From assembly GCA_023247255.1 (NCBI GenBank), contig JAHFGV010000026.1, positions 1-32,023 of the forward strand: DNA of 32,023 nt, in the 5' to 3' direction. The notes beneath the pieces were generated by a model. The model did not search any database and had not been told where the DNA came from. It was given only the letters and a program-made list of their open reading frames with translations. This stretch comes from Candidatus Omnitrophota bacterium. GTDB lineage: Bacteria; Omnitrophota; Gorgyraeia; Aquiviventales; Aquiviventaceae. The stretch's first letter is position 1. The number at the start of each line of letters is the position of its first letter. Positions 25,363-32,023 of the stretch are shown one piece after another. The translations under genes were made by a program, and so were the position numbers.

Positions 25363-28257
25363 ATGAAGGAACACATCCACCGCGCAAGACAAAATGAGTG
25401 GTGGGAATTTGTGGAGCCCCACAAGATAAGCCAGTGGCATCGGCAACTCCGCCCCGCGTGGGGCGACATCCCGCCCACCCAATCATTGAAGCAAACCAAC
25501 TGGGCCCTATGCCTTCGGCCGAGGCCCGATGGCTGGGTTGAAACAAATCCTGATGGGCCGGCTTCAGGAACGTTCCGCGCCTGCCAAAGGAATCTTGGCC
25601 GGCTCTACTTTCCCATCGCCAATGAAGCCGGAATGCTTTCATGGACTTCGCCACAGCTCCATGGCTCTGCGGCCATCAGCCACCATGAACACCTTTCAGT
25701 GCCATTAACTGCTGAGGATCTGCCACACACCCTGGTCCATCGCGATTTCTGGATCGTGGAAGAATCTCATCGGCCCTTTTCCGTGGCCGGCCTTTCACCC
25801 GAAGAACTCAGCCCGCGTCATCATCCATCCTCAGAAACAGGCATTGAAGCAGGCATCGGATGGTTTACCCTGAACCGACGCGGACCGAACCGCCGATTTC
25901 TAGCCACAGCCACCCTCTGGTGTCCTGCCGATTTCCATGAACCCGTGGAAATCCTGCGGGTGGTCGTAACCAACACATCTTCGCATCCAATTCGATTCAT
26001 TCCCTACGCCGCCATCCCCTTGTTTTGCCGCTCAGCGGACAACGTACGCGATCATCGACACGTAACCGCGCTGTTGCACCGGGTCGAACTTTTGAAATAC
26101 GGACTCCACATCCAACCCGCCATGTCCTTTGACGAACGCGGACACAAACCCAACACTACCCAGTACACCATCCTTGCACTTGGCCCCCAAGCAACTCCCC
26201 CAACGGATATCTGGGCGCTGGAGGAGGATTTTCTGGGCGACAGCGGCACGTTCGCTGCACCCAAAGCAGTTTGGAATCGACAACGTGCTGCGATTTACTC
26301 CTCGGAAAAACTCTCCGGCCGAGAAGCCATCGGGGGATTTCGTTTTGCTCCGCGCACGTTGGCTCCTAAAGATCAGGCCACCTACTGCCTGATCTCTGGA
26401 ATTTCTCACGATCCCCAACGCCACCGTCACTGGCTGCGATGGGCACGTCAGCTTCATACTATCCATCGGTCGCTTGAGAAGACGAAAAGTCATTGGCTCA
26501 ACCACACGCGACGCATCACGTTCTTTACATCGGACCGACCGCTCGATCACTGGCTGGCTTGGGTAAATGCCCAACCTATTTTCCGTCGGCTGTACGGCAA
26601 TTCTTACCTTCCCCAGTTCGACTATGGACGCGGCGGACGGGGCTGGCGCGACCTCTGGCAGGATTGCTTGGCCCTGTTACTGTCCGACCCTAAAGAGGCG
26701 CGGCCTCTGCTTCTGTATAACACAGCAGGGATCCGGATCGATGGCTCAAACGCAACCATCATTGAACGGGATGGCACTTTCAGTGCTGATCGCAATAACA
26801 TCCCCCGGACATGGATGGACCACGGCATCTGGCCGGTGCATACAATCTTGCTCTATCTGGACCAGACCGTCGACGTTGAGCTCCTTCTGGAAAATCAGAC
26901 TTATTTCCGCGATCCTCAAATCTTGCGTTGTCGTCAACTCGATCCTCGCTGGAGCCCAGCCTACGGACTTAGGCTTCGCACCCGTCGGGGTCGCATCTAT
27001 CAGGGCTCGGTCCTTGAACATCTGCTCGTTCAGACACTGACGGCTTTCTTCAACGTTGGCGAGCATAACGTTTGTCGTCTGGAAGGCGCGGATTGGAACG
27101 ATGGACTGGACATGGCCTCTCACCGAGGAGAGTCGGTAGCCTTCAGCGCCTTTTACGCATGGAACCTGAAACGGCTGGCAGAGTTAATGTCATGGCTCTC
27201 CACACGTGGGATAAAGACGATCGAAGTCTTTGAGGAACTCATCCTTTTGTTGGATCGACTCCCCGCTCAAGAGCCCATTCATTATCGAAGCGCGCAAGCC
27301 AAGCGTAAGCGTTTAAACCAATATCTGGATAGAGTCTCGCACGACATTTCAGGTGAGCGCACCCACGTTCGGCTGCAAGTGCTTGCGGCTGATCTGATGC
27401 AAAAATGCGAAGATTTATCCGAACGCATCCGGAAACAAGAATGGGTGAGAGCTCAGGGAGAGCAATTTTTCAACGGCTACTACGATGATCGAGGCCGACG
27501 TGTGGAAGGCAATCATTCGAAAGGAATCCGCCTGACTCTGACCGGACAAGTCTTTCCGGTCATGACGGGAATGGCTACTGATGTCCAACTCAAGCGTGTC
27601 GTTCGCGCAGTCAATAGATGGCTGCGCGATCCTAAGACCGGTGGAATTCGCCTCAATACGGACTTCAAGGAACCGCAACCGCACTTAGGACGGGCGTTCT
27701 GTTTTGCCTACGGCGACAAAGAAAACGGGGCCGTCTTCTCGCACATGGCCGTCATGTACGCCTATGCCCTCTACGTACGACGACAAGCCCACGAAGGCCG
27801 AAAGGTCTGGAGTAACCTCTATCGAATGGCAACGAATCAGGCAATAGCCAAGATCTTCCCTTGCCTGCCTGAGTATTTCAATCGCAACGGCCGGGGAATG
27901 TACTGTTACCTAACCGGATCGGCTTCATGGCTGGTGTATCTGCTGTTGACTCAAGTCTATGGAATCCGCGGGGAGCGTGGGGATTTGGTCATCGATCCGC
28001 AGTTGACTCGGGAGGACTTTGGAGATCATCACGCTATCGCCGTCGAAACTTCATTCGCCGAACGCCGCCTGCGGATTCATATCGCAAACCCCAAACGTCT
28101 TCGGCCGGGCGAATACGCAGTCCTCGACGTGCGCACCGGAGACAGGTCAGTTCCCTTCACGACACGCTCAGAAGGTGGAGTACGAATCGTGCGTCGAGTC
28201 CTTGAACAACTTCCCGCCACCCATTGCCACCTCCTGTCCATCAGCCTCGGACGATAG
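25363..28257 (+). CDS. GH94-family phosphorylase-like protein (cellobiose phosphorylase / cyclic glucan-related)
   Basis: 964 aa; SADNVRDHRHVTALLHRVEL; RGWRDLWQDCLALL; LEGADWNDGLDMASHRGESVAFSAFYAWNLK. Confidence 0.9.
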   Translation: MKEHIHRARQNEWWEFVEPHKISQWHRQLRPAWGDIPPTQSLKQTNWALCLRPRPDGWVETNPDGPASGTFRACQRNLGRLYFPIANEAGMLSWTSPQLHGSAAISHHEHLSVPLTAEDLPHTLVHRDFWIVEESHRPFSVAGLSPEELSPRHHPSSETGIEAGIGWFTLNRRGPNRRFLATATLWCPADFHEPVEILRVVVTNTSSHPIRFIPYAAIPLFCRSADNVRDHRHVTALLHRVELLKYGLHIQPAMSFDERGHKPNTTQYTILALGPQATPPTDIWALEEDFLGDSGTFAAPKAVWNRQRAAIYSSEKLSGREAIGGFRFAPRTLAPKDQATYCLISGISHDPQRHRHWLRWARQLHTIHRSLEKTKSHWLNHTRRITFFTSDRPLDHWLAWVNAQPIFRRLYGNSYLPQFDYGRGGRGWRDLWQDCLALLLSDPKEARPLLLYNTAGIRIDGSNATIIERDGTFSADRNNIPRTWMDHGIWPVHTILLYLDQTVDVELLLENQTYFRDPQILRCRQLDPRWSPAYGLRLRTRRGRIYQGSVLEHLLVQTLTAFFNVGEHNVCRLEGADWNDGLDMASHRGESVAFSAFYAWNLKRLAELMSWLSTRGIKTIEVFEELILLLDRLPAQEPIHYRSAQAKRKRLNQYLDRVSHDISGERTHVRLQVLAADLMQKCEDLSERIRKQEWVRAQGEQFFNGYYDDRGRRVEGNHSKGIRLTLTGQVFPVMTGMATDVQLKRVVRAVNRWLRDPKTGGIRLNTDFKEPQPHLGRAFCFAYGDKENGAVFSHMAVMYAYALYVRRQAHEGRKVWSNLYRMATNQAIAKIFPCLPEYFNRNGRGMYCYLTGSASWLVYLLLTQVYGIRGERGDLVIDPQLTREDFGDHHAIAVETSFAERRLRIHIANPKRLRPGEYAVLDVRTGDRSVPFTTRSEGGVRIVRRVLEQLPATHCHLLSISLGR
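25411..25539 (-). repeat. 129-bp ORF-embedded repeat, copy 3
   Basis: GTGGAGCCCCACAAGATAAGCCAGTGGCAT...GAGGCCCGATGGCTGGGTT. Confidence 0.85.
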
Positions 28258-28312
28258 CTACCCACGTGGAGCCCCGCCATCGGGCCATGGCCGAAGGCAT
28301 CGGCAGAGACGA

Positions 28313-28397
28313 GGAAATTGTCGATTGTCGATTTTGGATTTTCGATTGAACGGCCGTCTTCCAATCGAAAATCCAAAATCGACAATCGAAAATTCCC
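28313..28397. repeat. 36-bp-arm hairpin repeat between convergent genes (terminator or repeat element)
   Basis: GGAAATTGTCGATTGTCGATTTTGGATTTTCGATTG / CAATCGAAAATCCAAAATCGACAATCGAAAATTCCC, 2 mismatches, 13-nt loop. Confidence 0.9.
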
Positions 28398-28413
28398 AGG
28401 CGGTTTCATGATT

Positions 28414-28495
28414 CCTGAGTTCAAGTTTCTAGCGCAACACCTGTATCCTGGTCTGACCCAGGAGAAAGGAGTTGCGCTAGAAACTTGAACTCAGG
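28414..28495. repeat. Perfect 25-bp inverted repeat at HEPN 3' end
   Basis: CCTGAGTTCAAGTTTCTAGCGCAAC (28414-28438) / GTTGCGCTAGAAACTTGAACTCAGG (28471-28495). Confidence 0.95.
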
Positions 28496-28777
28496 AAAGT
28501 AAAAAGCCGATGCCTCTTGACACAATGCGCGATATTGTTCGAGAGACGGTATCCAGGTGACGACTTCATCAAGCAAGAAACTTAGATTATGGCTTCGCTG
28601 TAATATCCAGCCTCGCGCGATGAGGAACCCTTTCAGGGCTTTCTCAATGGCCTGCTGCAAGTGAAAGGCAGCATCATCGGTATCCCCATATTCAAGGAAA
28701 CGAGGCACTCGCTGCAAGCCCTGTTGAGCTTTACGGAACCACTCGGAAGGATCGCGTGAGTCTCGTTCAGGCGGCAT
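28421..28777 (-). CDS. HEPN domain protein, apparently C-terminally truncated
   Basis: PSEWFRKAQQGLQRVPRFLEYGDTDDAAFHLQQAIEKALKGFLIARGWILQRSHNLSFLLDEV; normal sequence lost after FYFPE. Confidence 0.85.
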   Translation of the reverse strand: MPPERDSRDPSEWFRKAQQGLQRVPRFLEYGDTDDAAFHLQQAIEKALKGFLIARGWILQRSHNLSFLLDEVVTWIPSLEQYRALCQEASAFYFPEFKFLAQLLSPGSDQDTGVALET

Positions 28778-29100
28778 AAAGAATCTCACCGCGGTTAAAA
28801 ACTTCCTCTAAGAAAGGATCGCGCGCACGCTGCTTGCGGGTGATTTCTCCAGGGGTCATCACTATGGGGGAGAAATCAATACCCTTCACAACAAGGCTGC
28901 ACCAGTTGAGAAACCTCCGCCCATCGCCGATGAAACGGCTGATCCGTATCCTTAACGATCAGCAGATCCACATCGTTCTCCTTTGTTGGCTCTCCATAGG
29001 CCAAAGAGCCAAACAAAATGGTTCGCTCAGGGTGGTAGTTTTTCTTGAGCAACGCGACCACTTGATCAATGGCGGTTTGTAGTCGATAAGGCCTTTGCAT
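28767..29100 (-). pseudogene. MNT-type nucleotidyltransferase (HEPN partner), +1 frameshift
   Basis: MQRPYRLQTAIDQVVALLKKNYHPERTILFGSLAYGEPTKENDVDLLIVKDTDQPFHRRWAEVSQLVQP | shift | KGIDFSPIVMTPGEITRKQRARDPFLEEVFNRGEILYAA*. Confidence 0.85.
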
Positions 29101-29208
29101 GGGAAACCTTTGCGCCCTTATACCATGTCGACTGCCCCGGTGTTCTGTCGCGGGCTTGGCCGGAGCTACACCCTCAGCGTTCCAAGCCACTGGATCCGGA
29201 TTCTATCT

Positions 29209-29300
29209 GCTGATCCAACTCCTTGGGCAGAGACGACAGGCTCCGATGGCCGTCAGCGAGATCCATTATTTAGGGGAGCCTTCTTCTTCACGAACTCCAC
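29209..29300. repeat. 92-bp direct repeat A (copy of 3' end of the peptidase gene)
   Basis: 85/92 hand-counted matches with 30018-30109, no gaps. Confidence 0.92.
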
Positions 29301-29322
29301 TCGGGCAATGAGACGGATTCTC

Positions 29323-29381
29323 TTGACTAGAGCATACTTCTATGGCAAAATTTGCATAATGGATATGCTAGAAAAAGGAGG
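29323..29381 (+). promoter_or_regulatory. Putative vapBC promoter/operator and SD
   Basis: TTGACT, 17-nt spacer, CAAAAT; inverted GCAAAATTTGC and GCATAATGGATATGC; AGGAGG at 29376-29381. Confidence 0.45.
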
Positions 29382-29386
29382 AAAAG

Positions 29387-29587
29387 ATGCGCACAACGTT
29401 GGATATCCCTGACCAACTTATGGCAGAGGCCCTTCGGGCGACACAGGCGAAGACGAAAACCACAGTGATTATCTTAGGATTACAGGAACTCATCAACCGA
29501 CATCGCCTGAATCAACTCCGAACCCTGCGAGGCAACCTACCCCTCACTACTCATGTCAGCAAAGCTCGAAAGCGAACCTCCGCTTGA
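29387..29587 (+). CDS. vapB: VapB-family antitoxin
   Basis: MRTTLDIPDQLMAEALRATQAKTKTTVIILGLQELINRHRLNQL; overlaps a PIN toxin gene. Confidence 0.9.
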   Translation: MRTTLDIPDQLMAEALRATQAKTKTTVIILGLQELINRHRLNQLRTLRGNLPLTTHVSKARKRTSA

Positions 29588-29987
29588 GGCCGGTTTAGTC
29601 CTGGTAGATACCTCGGTGTGGATCACTTTTTTTCGCAGTGCCGAGTCTTCTACCACCCGTCTTCTTGACCAGTTGCTCGCTATCGGACCTGTTGCGATTT
29701 GTGCGCCCATTCGCGCCGAGGTCATCTCCGGAGCGCCAACCCGGAGCGATTTTCAGCGACTGCGAACATTCTTTAGCAGCTTGACAGACCTGCCGCTGCC
29801 TCCGAATCTTTGGAACGACCTTGAGGAATCTCGCTTTGCCTTAGCCCGAGAAGGTTATCAAGCATCGCTTATTGACTTGATGATCGCCCATACTGCCCAA
29901 TGGCATCAAGTACCCCTCTGGAGTCTTGACCAGGATTTCCACCGCATCGCTGCAGTCGTTCCCCTACGCTGGTATCCTCCACGATAA
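29553..29987 (+). CDS. vapC: PIN-domain VapC toxin
   Basis: VLVDTSVWITFFR...PVAICAPIRAEVISGA...GYQASLIDLMIAHTAQWHQVPLWSLDQDFHRIA. Confidence 0.93.
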   Translation: MSAKLESEPPLEAGLVLVDTSVWITFFRSAESSTTRLLDQLLAIGPVAICAPIRAEVISGAPTRSDFQRLRTFFSSLTDLPLPPNLWNDLEESRFALAREGYQASLIDLMIAHTAQWHQVPLWSLDQDFHRIAAVVPLRWYPPR

Positions 29988-30017
29988 AAAAAGCTGGTGC
30001 TTAACCAGACTCCGTCG

Positions 30018-30109
30018 GCTGATCCGACTCCTTGGGCAGAGGCGGCAGGCTCCGATGGCCGTCAGCGAGATCCATCATTTAGGGGAACCCTCTTCTTCAC
30101 GAACTCAAC
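30018..30109. repeat. 92-bp direct repeat B (native 3' end of the peptidase gene)
   Basis: See repeat A. Confidence 0.92.
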
Positions 30110-32023
30110 CTGCTTGATGGCAAAGGGGATGCCGTACTCCTTCTCACCGGAATAACACCTCACAATAAACCCTTTGAGCCCTCCCTCCCGCTCAGCATAG
30201 CGCTTCAAATCTCCGGATGAAATATGGATTTCAGAACTTCCTGCAGGGAGTAGCTCTATTCTCCAAAGTCTGCCTGTAGATTCCAAATTTTCGATGTTAT
30301 TACCGTGTACCGACATCACCGAAGGACTAGTTATCGCCGTGACTATACCAACAGCAGCCTCGCGTGTTTCAAGATGAATGATGATTTCCTCAAATGGGCT
30401 TAGATCAACGAGCTCGTCGAACAAAAGCTCGGCCAATCCTCCTGGCTGTAAGGTCTCCTTAAAGAATTTCTCTGGTTCGGAAAATGGGTCAATCGAGCCG
30501 TCTTCAGAAATCCCCCCTGTGTGAATTCCTAGCAGAGTAAGACGATAGCGGTAATAATAAAGACTGTTGAATACCCGTGGGAGATCGGGAAATTGTCTCC
30601 TGGTATTGCCAAGCCAGGGGATCACAATAGATTCTCGATCCGGCTTGACTGTTTGTGGCGGCTGTGGCACAGCCCTCGATGGCTGAAGCTGCTCTGGAGG
30701 AATGATCTCAATGCTGATCGGTGGAGGCTCTTCTTTCTCAGGGAGAGAGATCCTTTTTGTCACTTCCTGTTGAAGCCTCGCTCGCATGGCTTCTTCAATG
30801 GGAATTGGGCTAGGTCGAAAAAGCAAGAGGGCAACTGCAACGACAGTAGCCGGCAGAGCCAATTTAATCGTTTCCTGAGTGACCGTAAGCCAGCTTGCTC
30901 GAATCTGTCTCACTCCCTGCTTTATCCTACCCAGCCAGCCTGTCTGGCGCTTCAATATGCTTGGGCTGTGCACACGAAGAGCAACTAGAGGACGCATGAT
31001 GAATAGGGCACTCGTTGTCAGAAGGGTTACTAGAGCAAGGAGTCGAGGAGGCCACCAGACAAGAGGCGCTTCAATAAACTCAAGATAGGCCAGCAGCCAT
31101 CCAGAGACAGCAGCGATCACAAAGGCAATGCCCATCCCAGAGAACTTCCGCATCTCGGATCGGATCTGCTCGCGCAGCGGTCGACTCACAAATTCCCGTC
31201 CCTGGAATACAAAATCACGCAGAACCTCGTATTTCCTGAGCAGTCCTCCTCCCACCCGTTCGACTTTGCGCTTGAACGCCTCTGGAAAAACCATGTAGGT
31301 GGCAAAGAGATCCGCGGCCTCTTCATCTCGACTGACGAAGGAATACCCAGTCAAAATGGACCAGGGCTTCGTGGAATCGAAGACCTCTATCTCATCCGTC
31401 AGGAAATCCCCGAAGAGCCAGATGATCATGCGGTTGACAAGGCCTCCTGTTATGAACGAAACAAGACCTCCGATGAGCAAAGTGCAGACTAAACCCAGAA
31501 TGAAGAGGGGACCACCGATTGGTAAAAATACGCTAAGAAACGCTGCGGTGAGCGGCACTGCAAACAGCGTGGAGAGGGCAAGCTCCAGAGCCAGGACAAA
31601 CAGTGCTCCCCACACCCGTTCCCGTGGATTGATGGAACGCCAGGACTCACGTGAAATGGCACTCATGGCATCCGGGTGATGTTCCATCACCACATGGCCG
31701 AGCTCATGCGCAAAGACCCATTGAAACGCGGCGCGATGGGGCATCAGCACGGCATTGAGGTGAGAGCCGCCGCTCACATGCCCCCCGACGCCAGCCAACA
31801 AAAATCCAAGGCTTCTATACCAAGGAACCAATCGAATTCGCGAAAGGCCGCTGCGGTCATCATCGGAAAGGCGCCTGAGCATGATCAGTATGTCTTCGAG
31901 ATATTCGACCGATGCCCATTGCCAGCCGATAAACTTTTTATCCTCCATCCGCCACCCCAGTAATTCATTAATCGTTTGTGCAAGCCGTCGTTTCTCTGCG
32001 AGCCGTGGGATGAGCCACCCCGG
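30062..32023 (-). CDS. Large multi-TM HExxH metallopeptidase-like membrane protein, 5' end beyond window
   Basis: FQWVFAHELGHVVMEHH; several TM segments; the frame stays open to 32023 (PGWLIPRLAEKRRLAQTINELLGWRMEDKKFIGWQW). Confidence 0.8.
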   Translation of the reverse strand, partial: PGWLIPRLAEKRRLAQTINELLGWRMEDKKFIGWQWASVEYLEDILIMLRRLSDDDRSGLSRIRLVPWYRSLGFLLAGVGGHVSGGSHLNAVLMPHRAAFQWVFAHELGHVVMEHHPDAMSAISRESWRSINPRERVWGALFVLALELALSTLFAVPLTAAFLSVFLPIGGPLFILGLVCTLLIGGLVSFITGGLVNRMIIWLFGDFLTDEIEVFDSTKPWSILTGYSFVSRDEEAADLFATYMVFPEAFKRKVERVGGGLLRKYEVLRDFVFQGREFVSRPLREQIRSEMRKFSGMGIAFVIAAVSGWLLAYLEFIEAPLVWWPPRLLALVTLLTTSALFIMRPLVALRVHSPSILKRQTGWLGRIKQGVRQIRASWLTVTQETIKLALPATVVAVALLLFRPSPIPIEEAMRARLQQEVTKRISLPEKEEPPPISIEIIPPEQLQPSRAVPQPPQTVKPDRESIVIPWLGNTRRQFPDLPRVFNSLYYYRYRLTLLGIHTGGISEDGSIDPFSEPEKFFKETLQPGGLAELLFDELVDLSPFEEIIIHLETREAAVGIVTAITSPSVMSVHGNNIENLESTGRLWRIELLPAGSSEIHISSGDLKRYAEREGGLKGFIVRCYSGEKEYGIPFAIKQVEFVKKRVPLNDGSR

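Noticed and set aside
25292-25654. N-terminal extension of the 580-aa ICMT-like ORF
   Set aside because: Antisense to the GH94 gene and made largely of the 129-bp repeat; a start at 25291 or later is more plausible.
26032-26574. 180-aa minus ORF
   Set aside because: Antisense to GH94; no recognisable domain.
1-32023. CRISPR array, tRNA or rRNA genes
   Set aside because: No regularly spaced direct repeats and no cloverleaf or rRNA-like sequence recognised by eye; a tRNAscan or Infernal run would be decisive.

Overview
The window is about 32 kb of bacterial chromosome with mostly minus-strand genes. Composition and gene content suggest Nitrospira or a related Nitrospirota, but this is inference only. 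From left to right it contains:
- a SnoaL-like ORF at the left edge, interrupted by an in-frame TGA
- a secreted EHGG-repeat protein, a transglutaminase-like protein, a methyltransferase and DoxX
- a Slam-like TPR/beta-barrel gene that overlaps a Gly/Thr-rich secreted protein gene
- a GIY-YIG/MazE-like ORF next to a frameshifted Doc, then RecQ
- a repeat-rich accessory island with a class III cyclase-like protein, BrnTA and a TIR/NDT-like protein
- pirin, a DUF1579 protein and a decayed VOC gene
- a complete MoxR-DUF58-BatD-BatA-BatB-TPR operon
- an isoprenylcysteine-methyltransferase-like gene and a GH94-like phosphorylase on the plus strand
- a decayed MNT/HEPN pair, an intact VapBC flanked by 92-bp direct repeats, and a large membrane metallopeptidase-like ORF that runs off the right edge.

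The strongest unexplained signals are repeats:
1. A 129-bp (43-codon) element in three gap-free copies. It lies inside three different ORFs in different frames and strands without breaking any of them.
2. A nested palindrome inserted in frame in RecQ.
3. A fold-back element whose core is flipped relative to its flank between two copies, suggesting inversion.
4. TIR-bounded spacers repeated within the Bat operon.
5. Several relics of the 5' end of a GIY-YIG gene with a conserved leader.
6. Word-like inverted arrays.

The cyclase-like and TIR/NDT-like pair is a candidate nucleotide-signalling defence locus. No tRNA, rRNA or CRISPR array was recognised.
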